This document shows, in pieces, positions 1 to 7,446 of a DNA stretch of 9,188 nt; the first letter of the stretch is position 1, and each line of letters starts with the position of its first letter. The stretch covers positions 1 through 9,188 of the forward strand of contig USIM01000029.1 of the NCBI GenBank assembly GCA_900554675.1, read 5' to 3'. The position numbers and the translations under genes are program-made. The notes below the pieces were generated by a model. It made no database searches. It was given only the letters and a program-made list of their open reading frames with translations, and was not told the origin of the DNA. This DNA comes from an uncultured Sutterella sp. GTDB taxonomy: Bacteria; Pseudomonadota; Gammaproteobacteria; Burkholderiales; Burkholderiaceae_F.

Positions 1-465
1 TGTGCCTTCCGGAAACATCAAAATCCACCAACCGTTTTTCAAAAAACGACGCCCCTGGCGCACAAATTGCGAATACGCATTAGCCCCCTTTTTGCGGTCA
101 ATCGCCATCATTTTCATAGTGGCTAACGCTTGACCGAAAACAGGCACGTAGTGAAGTTCTTTTTTATAGACGAAACTGACTTGATGCGGCACATAACTCA
201 TCAGCCAGAAGATTTCCCAAGCCGATTGGTGTTTACTTAAAACGAGAACAGGTTCATCGGCAGCCGGGAAATTCTCCATCCCTTTGACTTCATAACGCAT
301 ACCGCAAATGACGCGTCCACACTCCAGCATCAATCGTGCCCAAGAGCGCCCCACGGCGTAACGCCATGTCAAAGGGGCCGGGTACAAAAGAATGGCCAAC
401 AATGCCAGCGGCACTAACGTGATGGATAAAACAATATAAAAAAGCCAACCGCGAATCGTGTTCAT
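1..465 (-). CDS. plsC: 1-acyl-sn-glycerol-3-phosphate acyltransferase (PlsC family), 3' end missing
   Basis: Partial gene: 155 codons are visible and the reading frame runs off the window edge at base 1. The family transfers an acyl chain to lysophosphatidic acid to make phosphatidic acid at the inner membrane. Visible features are an N-terminal hydrophobic segment (about residues 8-28), the acyltransferase block I motif KHQSAWE (His79 with Glu84, so HX4E rather than the textbook HX4D), an AIDR motif near residues 121-124, and FPEGT at 151-155 exactly at the window edge. The ATG at 465 gives the expected start just before the membrane segment. No clear Shine-Dalgarno sequence precedes it, and a transcription terminator ends about 21 bases upstream. 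It follows glyS, as in many betaproteobacteria. Family assignment is firm; the exact acyl acceptor is inferred from the neighbourhood. Confidence 0.88.
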   Translation of the reverse strand, partial: MNTIRGWLFYIVLSITLVPLALLAILLYPAPLTWRYAVGRSWARLMLECGRVICGMRYEVKGMENFPAADEPVLVLSKHQSAWEIFWLMSYVPHQVSFVYKKELHYVPVFGQALATMKMMAIDRKKGANAYSQFVRQGRRFLKNGWWILMFPEGT

Positions 466-485
466 AGCCACAGTCCAACAACATT

Positions 486-519
486 AAAAAGGCCCTCAGG
501 TCTGAAACCGAGAGCCTTT
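486..519 (-). terminator. Rho-independent terminator after glyS
   Basis: Arms at 510-519 and 488-497 form a 10-bp stem on the minus-strand RNA with one G-U pair. The loop can extend by a GGU/ACC inner stem with a bulged U. A run of five U follows (490-486). It lies 21 bases after the glyS stop and 21 bases before the plsC start, so it should limit how much of the upstream transcript reaches plsC. Confidence 0.85.
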
Positions 520-540
520 CTCACCGATTAAGAAACCTTA

Positions 541-2631
541 TCAGTTAGCCAAACGCGAGAGTTCAGCCACCAAGTTCATTGTACGGTGTAAACGAGCCAA
601 AAGGGCTAAGCGATTTTGACGAATTGCTTCGTTTTCAACGTTCACCATCACGTCTTCAAAGAACTTGTCGACAGGGGCCTTCATCGGAGCCAAGAGCTTC
701 AACACATCGGTATAAGCGCCTTGACCGTACAAGCTTTGAACTTGCGGTTCAACACCAACCAATGCGTCAAACAAGGTCTTTTCAGCGTCTTCTTCAAAGA
801 GAGCAGCGTCGACTTCCTTAATGGCTTCCGTGCTCTTTTTAAGGATGTTACCAATACGCTTATTGGCAGCAGCCAAGGCTTCGGCCTCTTCCATTTGAGA
901 GAAGGCACGAACGGCTTCCAAGCGAGCGGGCACTTCCAAGGGCGTAGCAGGGTTAGCTGCTAACACAGCGTCCACTTCTTGAGCGCTAAAGCCCTTATCC
1001 TTAAAGATCACACGCAAGCGATCTTCAAAGAAAGCCAACAATTCAGCACGAGCATCCTTGACGCCAGCCACCGTTTGCATGGCTTCGTAGCCGATATCGA
1101 CCAATTGCGTCAAAGAAACGTTCAATTCCTTTTCGATCAACATGCGCAAAACGCCCAAAGCGTGACGGCGCAAAGCAAACGGGTCCTTGTCACCCGTGGG
1201 CATTTGACCAATACCGAAAAGACCGGAGAGCGTTTCAAGCTTATCGGCCAAAGCCACAGCCAAGCTCACGTTTGTCGAGGGCAATTCGTCGCCTGCGAAA
1301 CGCGGTTGATAGTGTTCACGGATGGCCTTAGCGACATCCGCCGTTTCACCATCGTTATTGGCGTAGTATTCGCCCATGATGCCTTGCAATTCGGGGAATT
1401 CACCCACCATCAAGGTTAAGAGGTCAACCTTAGCCAATTGAGCGGCACGAACAGCTTGAGCTTCATCGGCACCGATCAATTGAGCCACGCGAGCAGCAAT
1501 CATCTTCACGCGTTCAACACGTTCGGCTTGCGTACCCAACTTATTGTGATAAACCACGTTCTTTAATTCAGGAATGCGGCTTTCCAACGTCGTCTTCTTG
1601 TCTTGGTCGTAGAAGAACTTAGCATCAGCCAAACGGGCACGCACCACACGAGCGTTACCGGAGCGGATGGCTTCGCCACCGTCCTTGGCTTCCAAGTGAG
1701 AAACCAAAAGGAAGCGATTCATCAAGTGACCTTGAGCATCCTTCACAGCGAAGTAGCGTTGATTTTCTTGCATCGTCAAAATCAAGCATTCTTGCGGAAC
1801 CACCAAGAATTCTTCTTCAAAGCTTGATTCATAAACCACCGGCCATTCCGTCAAAGCGCTCACTTCTTCAACGAGGGCTTCGGGCATGATGGCTTCGCCA
1901 CCCATGGCACGAGCCATGGCTTGAGCAGATTCCACAATCTTTGCGCGACGAGCGGCAAAGGCAGGCATGACCTTACCTTCGGTTTGCAATTGTTCTTCAT
2001 AACTGTCGGCAGACTTAATAGAAATTAAGCCTTCGGTGTGAAAGCGGTGACCTGTCGTCAAACGATCGGCCTTCAAACCCACAAAGCTCACCGGCACCAC
2101 GTCTTCGCCATACAAAGCGATCAAGTGCTTAACGGGGCGCACAAAAGCCACCGTCGTTTCACCATCGTTTAATTGATAGTGCATGACCTTCGGGATGGGC
2201 AAGTTATTCGCAGCCGTTTCAATGGCCGTTTGAAGACCGGCGGCCAACTCAATACCGGCACGCACACCTTCATAAACCAATTGTTCGTTCTTGCCGTCAG
2301 AGACGCGTTGAAGTTCGCTCACGTCAGCGGTGATGCCCAACGCCTTCATCTTCTTTTCCAAAGCGGGCGTGGCCTTACCTTCAGCATCTAAACCAATGCG
2401 CACCGGCACGAGCTTTTGCTTAAAGGCTTGGTCGGGGGACTTTGCCAACACATTCGTGATCACGGCAGCCAAACGGCGCGGAGAACCGTAAACGGTCGTC
2501 ACAGAGCCATCAGCTAAGAAATTTTGGCTTGCCAAACTCTTTTCCAAATTCTTCGCAAACGCTTCCGACAAGTTGTGCAATGCCTTCGGCGGCAACTCTT
2601 CGGTTTGCAATTCCACTAACAAACTAGTCAT
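541..2631 (-). CDS. glyS: Glycine--tRNA ligase beta subunit
   Basis: Beta subunit of the bacterial alpha2beta2 glycyl-tRNA synthetase. It pairs with GlyQ to charge tRNA-Gly in the cytoplasm and carries much of the tRNA-binding surface. The start at 2631 gives 696 residues, close to the 689 of E. coli, and begins MTSLLVELQTEELPPKAL, matching the family N terminus. An ATG at 2646 in the same frame would add five residues (MGHKK) that the family lacks; a GGGG at 2641-2644 is suitably spaced for the 2631 start. Conserved stretches are TGHRF (193-197), MQENQRYF (287-294), the central EFPELQGIMGEYYA (411-424) and GDKDPFALRR (480-489). The C-terminal part (about 580-690) is helical and fits the DALR-type anticodon-binding region. 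It follows glyQ by about 20 bases and shares its transcript; a terminator follows it. Confidence 0.97.
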   Translation of the reverse strand: MTSLLVELQTEELPPKALHNLSEAFAKNLEKSLASQNFLADGSVTTVYGSPRRLAAVITNVLAKSPDQAFKQKLVPVRIGLDAEGKATPALEKKMKALGITADVSELQRVSDGKNEQLVYEGVRAGIELAAGLQTAIETAANNLPIPKVMHYQLNDGETTVAFVRPVKHLIALYGEDVVPVSFVGLKADRLTTGHRFHTEGLISIKSADSYEEQLQTEGKVMPAFAARRAKIVESAQAMARAMGGEAIMPEALVEEVSALTEWPVVYESSFEEEFLVVPQECLILTMQENQRYFAVKDAQGHLMNRFLLVSHLEAKDGGEAIRSGNARVVRARLADAKFFYDQDKKTTLESRIPELKNVVYHNKLGTQAERVERVKMIAARVAQLIGADEAQAVRAAQLAKVDLLTLMVGEFPELQGIMGEYYANNDGETADVAKAIREHYQPRFAGDELPSTNVSLAVALADKLETLSGLFGIGQMPTGDKDPFALRRHALGVLRMLIEKELNVSLTQLVDIGYEAMQTVAGVKDARAELLAFFEDRLRVIFKDKGFSAQEVDAVLAANPATPLEVPARLEAVRAFSQMEEAEALAAANKRIGNILKKSTEAIKEVDAALFEEDAEKTLFDALVGVEPQVQSLYGQGAYTDVLKLLAPMKAPVDKFFEDVMVNVENEAIRQNRLALLARLHRTMNLVAELSRLAN

Positions 2632-2651
2632 TTTCTTATGCCCCATTCTTA

Positions 2652-3554
2652 TTAATTCTTTTTGAGCATCGGGAAGCCCAAACGTTCACGAGAGTCATAG
2701 TAGCTTTGAGCCACTGCGCGACTGATATTGCGGATACGAGCGATGTAAGCGGCACGTTCCGTCACACTGATGGCGCCACGAGCGTCCAAGAGGTTGAAGG
2801 TGTGACCGGCTTTCAAAACCATTTCGTATGCGGGCAACGCCAAATTCAAATCCATCATGCGTTGAGCTTCGCCTTCGAAGTAGTTAAATTGGCTCAAAAG
2901 CTTTACGGGGTCGCTCGCTTCAAAGTTGTAGTGACTTTGTTCCACTTCGTTTTGGTGGAAGACGTCACCGTAGGTCAAGACGTGTTCCTTGCCTTCGGCA
3001 TCGTGCCACTTCGTGTAAACCAAATCGTAGACGTTGTCGCAATTTTGCAAATACATCGTCAAGCGTTCGAGACCGTACGTGATTTCACCGGTAATGGGCT
3101 TACATTCAAGACCGCCCACTTGTTGGAAGTACGTAAATTGCGTCACTTCCATACCGTTCATCCAAACTTCCCAGCCCAAGCCCCAGGCACCCAACGTGGG
3201 ATTTTCCCAGTTGTCTTCAACAAAACGGATGTCATTGACTTCCGTGTCAATACCCAAAGCGCGGAGACTGCCCAAATACAAGTCCACGATGTTCGTGGGA
3301 GCGGGCTTTAAGACCACTTGGTATTGATGGTGTTGGTGCAAACGGTTGGGGTTTTCGCCGTAACGTGCGTCCTTCGGGCGACGAGACGGTTGCACATAGG
3401 CAGCACGCCAAGGCTCAGGGCCTAACGCGCGTAAAAAGGTCGCCGTGTGAGACGTACCTGCACCCACTTCCATATCAATCGGTTGCAATAAGGCGCAACC
3501 TTGTTGGTTCCAATACTGCTGTAAGCGCAGAATCACTTCTTGAAACGTAATCAT
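2652..3554 (-). CDS. glyQ: Glycine--tRNA ligase alpha subunit
   Basis: Catalytic alpha subunit of the tetrameric glycyl-tRNA synthetase, a class II enzyme that activates glycine with ATP. It has 300 residues against 303 in E. coli and no truncation. It opens with [20 protein letters not shown], typical of the family. Characteristic stretches are [18 protein letters not shown] (54-71, class II motif 2 region), [18 protein letters not shown] (114-131), [13 protein letters not shown] (158-170) and [15 protein letters not shown] (253-267). The ATG at 3554 has AAAGG at 3564-3568 with a 9-base spacer, a good ribosome binding site. It is 62 bases downstream of lnt and directly upstream of glyS, the usual order. 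Nothing in it looks broken. Confidence 0.98.
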   Translation of the reverse strand: MITFQEVILRLQQYWNQQGCALLQPIDMEVGAGTSHTATFLRALGPEPWRAAYVQPSRRPKDARYGENPNRLHQHHQYQVVLKPAPTNIVDLYLGSLRALGIDTEVNDIRFVEDNWENPTLGAWGLGWEVWMNGMEVTQFTYFQQVGGLECKPITGEITYGLERLTMYLQNCDNVYDLVYTKWHDAEGKEHVLTYGDVFHQNEVEQSHYNFEASDPVKLLSQFNYFEGEAQRMMDLNLALPAYEMVLKAGHTFNLLDARGAISVTERAAYIARIRNISRAVAQSYYDSRERLGFPMLKKN

Positions 3555-3572
3555 CGACTAAGACCTTTGTTA

Positions 3573-3602
3573 AAAAATCGATTTTTCACTGATTTATCAG
3601 TG
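3573..3602. repeat. Two adjacent palindromes between lnt and glyQ
   Basis: A 14-bp palindrome centred on ATCGAT (3573-3586) directly abuts a hairpin with 6-bp arms CACTGA/TCAGTG and a 4-base loop (3587-3602). They lie in the 62-base gap before glyQ, whose ribosome binding site is just downstream. The hairpin is not followed directly by U residues on the minus strand, so it is not a normal intrinsic terminator. A protein-binding site or RNA-processing point is possible but not shown. Confidence 0.5.
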
Positions 3603-3616
3603 CTAAATGTTTAATT

Positions 3617-5155
3617 TTATGCCTTTTGTAAGCGGTTTAAAACTCGAGGCGCTAAAAAACCTACGGCAAACATCATAAATGCGCAAATTAAAGCTACCCA
3701 ATTGCCGAAACGAACGTAAGGCGTAGCAGCGCCCGTCACCGTTTGAACCTTCACATCCAAAAAGGACTCAATGTCCGTTTCCAATCGAGCGACCACCTTG
3801 CCATTTTCATCAATTAAACCCGTGACGCCGGAATTCGTCACGCTCAAGACGGGGCGAGCCATTTCCATTGCGCGCATACGAGAGACTTGGAAGTGTTGCT
3901 CAGCGGCTTTACTCGGACCAAACCACTTTAAATTCGAAAGGTTGATCAACCATTGGGGATCTTGACCGTTGTCCCATGCGCGAATCCACTCTTCACCAAA
4001 AAGGTTTTCGTAACAGATGTTAACGCTTGCGGGGTGACCGGCAATCATCATCAAGGGTTGCGTATCCGTCCCCTTTTCTTGATCGCTCATCGGAATGCGC
4101 ATGGCATCGACAAACCATTGGAAACCAAAGGGGACAAATTCACCAAAGGGTACCAAGTGGCGCTTTTCGTAGTGCTGCAACGTGCCTTCCGGATTGAGCG
4201 CAACGGCAGCATTTCTCACGTCCCCTGCTGTGGGTTCCCAAAAGGCGTTAAAAATCACCGTTTTTTTCTCGTTTTGCGTCCATGCTTGCAAACGAGAAAC
4301 CTCTTGAAGGGGGAAGCGTTGGACAGAGGTCGGATAAACGGATTCGGGCAACATCAAAACATCGATCGGCGCTTTTTCAACGCTTACCTGATCCATGTAG
4401 TAATAGACTTCGTCAAAGCGTTCGCTTAACGACTGTTGCAAAAGACGCGGCTCTATATTGGGTTGCACCAAGCGCACGGACACTTCACCCGTGGGATTGG
4501 TCCAAGGCACGGACTGCCCCGTCAAACCCAACATAAAAACGCAGACGCCGATAATGCCCATACTCAAGCGATTGACCCATTGGCCGCGAGCGGTCCAAAT
4601 GGCTCCAATCAAACCGCAAATCCAAGCCGTGCCCAAAAGCACACCAAAGCTACCCATCAACGGCGCAATGCCCGCTAACGGTGAGTCCACCATCGCATAA
4701 GCCGGATTTAACCAAGGGAAACCCGTTAAAAGCCAACCGCGCAACCATTCCGTGATCGTAAAGGCTGCCGGGATGGTCGCAGCCATGCGCATGATGGGGT
4801 CTTTCGTGACGGCGTTGGCTAAAACAAAGGCGGCAATAGGGAAAATCGACAAAGCCAATGAGAAGAGGCTTGTCGTCACATAGGTCCATTCAAGCGGCAT
4901 GTAACCGTAGTGGTACATGCTGTAGTAGACCCAATTGATGCCGCTCACAAACCAACCAAAACCAAAGGCCACGGCCCAAAGGGCGGTTTGCTTTAAAGAC
5001 GGCGTATGCGCAATAAGATAGAAAATGACCGTTAAGGCGGCCATGGCGTAGAGCGGCTGATTGGCTGGCGCAAAGGCGCTAGACAAACACACACCGCTCG
5101 CAAAGGCTAAAACAATGCGGTAGAGATAAAACTTTTGTTCAGGTTTTAAAATCAC
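3617..5155 (-). CDS. lnt: Apolipoprotein N-acyltransferase
   Basis: Inner-membrane enzyme that moves an acyl chain from phospholipid to the N-terminal diacylglyceryl-cysteine of lipoproteins, the last step of lipoprotein maturation. It has 512 residues, the same length as E. coli Lnt. Several hydrophobic segments cover about residues 10-215, followed by a periplasmic nitrilase-type domain (about 225-470) and a final membrane segment (about 484-503). The catalytic triad is readable: Glu271 in LPESVYPT, Lys331 in YEKRHLVPFGEF and Cys381 in NICYEN. The start codon is GTG at 5155, with AGGT five bases upstream. It overlaps the corC stop by four bases (GTGA), which suggests translational coupling. 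The corC-lnt order is a classic proteobacterial pair. All key residues are present, so the gene should be functional. Confidence 0.97.
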   Translation of the reverse strand: MILKPEQKFYLYRIVLAFASGVCLSSAFAPANQPLYAMAALTVIFYLIAHTPSLKQTALWAVAFGFGWFVSGINWVYYSMYHYGYMPLEWTYVTTSLFSLALSIFPIAAFVLANAVTKDPIMRMAATIPAAFTITEWLRGWLLTGFPWLNPAYAMVDSPLAGIAPLMGSFGVLLGTAWICGLIGAIWTARGQWVNRLSMGIIGVCVFMLGLTGQSVPWTNPTGEVSVRLVQPNIEPRLLQQSLSERFDEVYYYMDQVSVEKAPIDVLMLPESVYPTSVQRFPLQEVSRLQAWTQNEKKTVIFNAFWEPTAGDVRNAAVALNPEGTLQHYEKRHLVPFGEFVPFGFQWFVDAMRIPMSDQEKGTDTQPLMMIAGHPASVNICYENLFGEEWIRAWDNGQDPQWLINLSNLKWFGPSKAAEQHFQVSRMRAMEMARPVLSVTNSGVTGLIDENGKVVARLETDIESFLDVKVQTVTGAATPYVRFGNWVALICAFMMFAVGFLAPRVLNRLQKA

Positions 5156-6051
5156 TTTTGACCTACTTTCTCGTCATTTTTGGCTTCGATCTCGGCGGGC
5201 GTTAAGCGCTCCACCTTCAAGAGTCGAACCTGACGTTCATCGGCGCGTAAAACAGTAAATCGGAAGTCGCCAATTTCAACCGACTCGGACTTCTTCGGCA
5301 TGTGCTCCATACGGTCAGCAATCAAACCACCGATCGTTTCACAATGGCAATCTTCTTCTTGATTAATTTGGGTATCGAAGTATTCGTCAAATTGCTCAAT
5401 TTCGGTCAAAGCATTCACGCGCCACCAGCCGTGCTTGGCATCTTCCAAAATGTTGTCAGCGTCTTCATCGACTTCGTCAAATTCGTCATCGATTTCGCCT
5501 ACGATTTGCTCTAAGACGTCTTCAATCGTAATGAGGCCCGATACACAACCAAACTCATCGACCACAATGGCCATGTGATTGCGCTCGAGCTTAAAACCAC
5601 GCAAGAGCTCATCCAAGGGCATGCTCTCGGGGATGTACTTCACAGCACGCAAATGGTCTTGAGCCTTAAAGTTCGGTTCAACCAAAAGACGCAACAAAAC
5701 CTTGGCGTGCAAAATCCCAACAATGTTGTCACGGTCGCCATCCAAAATCACCGGGAAACGCGAGTGTTCCGTCTCAATCATGCGAGAAAGCCACTCTTGC
5801 TTCGGTAAACTCAAATCCACGAATTGAATTTGAGAGCGAGGCACCATCAAATCACACGCACGCATCTTAGAAAAGCTCATCACGCCTTCCATCATCTGTA
5901 AGGCATTGTCGTCAATGAGTTTTTGCTCATTGGCTTCGTGCAATGTATCGATAAAGTCTTCGCGAGTGGGCTTGTGGAAAATCACCGAAAGACGCTCAAA
6001 AAGGGAGCGGTGCTGACGTTGTCCTGGTTGCGGGGGTGGTTCGTGACTCAT
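5152..6051 (-). CDS. corC: CorC/YbeX-type CBS-domain protein
   Basis: Cytoplasmic protein of the CorC family, historically linked to magnesium and cobalt efflux and in E. coli (YbeX) also to ribosome metabolism; the exact role here is unknown. It has 299 residues and no DUF21 membrane domain, which separates it from the longer CorB/HlyC-type proteins. The first CBS domain covers about 66-125 (from DLMVPRSQI to GILHAKVLL) and the second about 133-187 (with HMAIVVDEFGCVSGLITIEDV at its core). A very acidic linker at 186-204 leads to the C-terminal CorC_HlyC domain (about 205-285). The ATG at 6051 has an A/T-rich leader with no visible Shine-Dalgarno sequence, but there is no nearby in-frame alternative. 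Its stop overlaps the lnt start. ybeY and ybeZ, often just upstream, are not here. Confidence 0.94.
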   Translation of the reverse strand: MSHEPPPQPGQRQHRSLFERLSVIFHKPTREDFIDTLHEANEQKLIDDNALQMMEGVMSFSKMRACDLMVPRSQIQFVDLSLPKQEWLSRMIETEHSRFPVILDGDRDNIVGILHAKVLLRLLVEPNFKAQDHLRAVKYIPESMPLDELLRGFKLERNHMAIVVDEFGCVSGLITIEDVLEQIVGEIDDEFDEVDEDADNILEDAKHGWWRVNALTEIEQFDEYFDTQINQEEDCHCETIGGLIADRMEHMPKKSESVEIGDFRFTVLRADERQVRLLKVERLTPAEIEAKNDEKVGQK

Positions 6052-6066
6052 TGATAGAATAAAAAT

Positions 6067-6159
6067 TTAAAACAAGGGTTTAATAATAACAATCCCACCC
6101 ATAATAAGCAATAAAACACCAATGAAAACAAGGGGTTTTCCGTTTGATTCGTAAGCGAT
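6067..6159 (-). other. Open reading stretch resembling the C-terminal helix of a membrane protein (possible relic)
   Basis: Between eamA and corC a stop-to-stop stretch of 30 codons reads IAYESNGKPLV followed by a hydrophobic run with GVLLLIMGGIVII and a KPLF end. It looks like the last transmembrane helix of a transporter. It has no plausible start codon with a ribosome binding site and is not in frame with the upstream eamA, which already ends in a normal last helix. It may be the remnant of a lost membrane protein gene. AT-rich sequence can give such hydrophobic readings by chance, and the stretch overlaps the likely corC promoter. Confidence 0.25.
6083..6111 (-). promoter_or_regulatory. 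Candidate sigma-70 promoter for corC-lnt-glyQ-glyS
   Basis: On the minus strand, TTGCTT (6106-6111) is followed after 17 bases by TATTAT (6083-6088), five of six matches to the -10 consensus but only three of six at -35. Transcription would begin near 6076, about 25 bases before the corC ATG. The region is AT-rich, so chance matches are common. Confidence 0.35.
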
Positions 6160-6167
6160 TTAGTCGA

Positions 6168-7055
6168 CTAGCCACCAAAACCAATCATGATGACGCCCAA
6201 CGTCATCCCAATCACACCCATTACACGTTTAGTACTTAAGCGTTCTTTTAACAATAAGCCGCCCACGACAACCCCAATCATCATACCCACTTCTCGCGTG
6301 GGTGCCACATAGGCCAAGGGCGCCATGGTCATGGCGTAAAGCACTAAGAGAAACGCCAAGGGGGAACCCACACAGACAACCGCCAGACTTTTTCGAATGC
6401 GCGGCGTCGTAAAGAGTTCTTTGACTTCGTCTTGCCAACCATTTCTCGTCACAATGAAAGGAGCAAAAACCAAAGAGCGAACAAGAATGGAAGGGAAGTA
6501 AAAGGTGAGCGGCGTCAAGTCCGTTGCTTGCTGCACAGCCCACGCATCGCAAAAGGTGTAACCCGCAATGAATAGCCCCGTGAGCATTCCCCAAAAGACG
6601 CCTTCTTTCACACGAAGGTTTCTTGCGTCCCCTTCTTGACAGGGCATCGCTAACAAAACAATGGCTACCAAAATGCTTGCAATCCCCAACCATCCCCACA
6701 CCGTGGGGCTGTTTCCAAGAAAAGTAATAGCGGCGAGGACACTGATTAAGGGACCCGTCCCACGAGCCGTGGAATAAACGATGGAGTAGTCGCTTTTCTT
6801 ATAGCCTTGTTGAAGAACAACACCGTAGCAAACGTGAATGGGGGCGGATAAACAGATAACCAGCCAACCAATGGCAGTGATGTTGTCAAAGGCGTGAGGG
6901 TTGTAGAAATAGAGCGCAGGCACCGTCACGATGGCCGTGATGCAATACACCACCCACCAGAAAGAACGATTGGCGTTGGCTTTTTTAAGGAAATAATTCC
7001 ACGTGGCGTGAACAAGCGCCGCCAAAATCACCAAGCAAAGTGCGGTTAACGACAT
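6168..7055 (-). CDS. EamA/DMT-family transporter
   Basis: Predicted inner-membrane transporter of the drug/metabolite transporter superfamily; the substrate cannot be read from the sequence. From the ATG at 7055 it has 295 residues, the usual size for the ten-helix members. Two EamA repeats are visible, about residues 1-137 and 152-294, each made of hydrophobic helices with short loops. The second repeat ends with the typical sequence APLAYVAPTREVG, then LLLKERLSTKRVMGVIG and a final helix. The frame is open up to a TTG at 7091 that overlaps the stop of the upstream regulator, but the 7055 start has GGA at 7062-7064 and puts the first helix at the N terminus as in relatives. It follows the XRE gene by 32 bases and probably shares its transcript. 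No strong terminator follows. Confidence 0.88.
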   Translation of the reverse strand: MSLTALCLVILAALVHATWNYFLKKANANRSFWWVVYCITAIVTVPALYFYNPHAFDNITAIGWLVICLSAPIHVCYGVVLQQGYKKSDYSIVYSTARGTGPLISVLAAITFLGNSPTVWGWLGIASILVAIVLLAMPCQEGDARNLRVKEGVFWGMLTGLFIAGYTFCDAWAVQQATDLTPLTFYFPSILVRSLVFAPFIVTRNGWQDEVKELFTTPRIRKSLAVVCVGSPLAFLLVLYAMTMAPLAYVAPTREVGMMIGVVVGGLLLKERLSTKRVMGVIGMTLGVIMIGFGG

Positions 7056-7087
7056 CTCAAATCCATCTATAACACATTCACTCGAAA

Positions 7088-7384
7088 TCAAACCAAGCGA
7101 ATTTCAAGTTTCTTGGCGATGGCTTTCGCATAACGACGAAGCATCGGAATCGTGGGCATCTTTCCCGATACCAACCCCCGCTCAAGTCGACAGACGGCAC
7201 TACGTGGCAGTCCCATACGTAACGCCACCTCGGTTTGAATGAGGTTTTGCTCTTTACGGGCTCGAATGGCTTCATCAAGAATGACGAACTCATCTTCTAA
7301 CGAAGTATAAGCTTCATTAAATGCCTGATTCTCTTTCCATTTGGAAAGCAAATCATCGTGCTTTTTTGAAGAGAGTCTCGCCAT
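7088..7384 (-). CDS. XRE-family DNA-binding protein, HigA-antitoxin type, without toxin
   Basis: A 98-residue protein of the XRE/HigA type. Residues 1-45 form a charged helical region (MARLSSKKHDDLLSKW, then a SLEDEFVILDEAI stretch), as in many antitoxins of RelE/HigB-like systems. A helix-turn-helix follows at about 48-70: QTEVALRMGL as the second helix and PRSAVCRLERG as the recognition helix. The end KKLEIRLV is also typical. In most relatives a toxin gene is adjacent; here the upstream gene is rpsI and the downstream one a transporter, so it is an orphan antitoxin or a recruited repressor. A perfect inverted repeat with 11-bp arms lies 12 bases before the ATG, the expected place for an autoregulatory operator. 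The ribosome binding site is weak. Confidence 0.85.
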   Translation of the reverse strand: MARLSSKKHDDLLSKWKENQAFNEAYTSLEDEFVILDEAIRARKEQNLIQTEVALRMGLPRSAVCRLERGLVSGKMPTIPMLRRYAKAIAKKLEIRLV

Positions 7385-7396
7385 TTCACGCAGTTA

Positions 7397-7420
7397 GTTG
7401 TTATCAAACTTGATAACAAC
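7397..7420. promoter_or_regulatory. 24-bp inverted repeat, candidate operator of the XRE regulator
   Basis: Arms GTTGTTATCAA and TTGATAACAAC are perfect reverse complements separated by two bases. The element ends 12 bases before the XRE start codon. A possible -10 box TACGAT (minus strand, 7421-7426) directly abuts it, so a bound protein would cover the start of transcription. The matching -35 is poor, so the promoter itself is uncertain. Confidence 0.75.
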
Positions 7421-7446
7421 ATCGTAGCACGACCCCGAAAGACACG

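Noticed and set aside
290..484. A 64-codon minus-strand frame beginning in the terminator T-run
   Set aside because: It overlaps the start of plsC in another frame, and only the plsC frame shows family motifs.
483..511. TTTAAT in the terminator T-run as a -10 box for plsC
   Set aside because: No acceptable -35 lies 16-18 bases upstream, and the match is explained by the T-run.
2706..3311. A 201-codon plus-strand frame antisense to glyQ
   Set aside because: It is a shadow of a conserved synthetase gene and shows no protein-like features of its own.
6124..6140. Hairpin GAAAAC/GTTTTC as a terminator for eamA
   Set aside because: The stem is only six weak pairs and no U-run follows on the minus strand.
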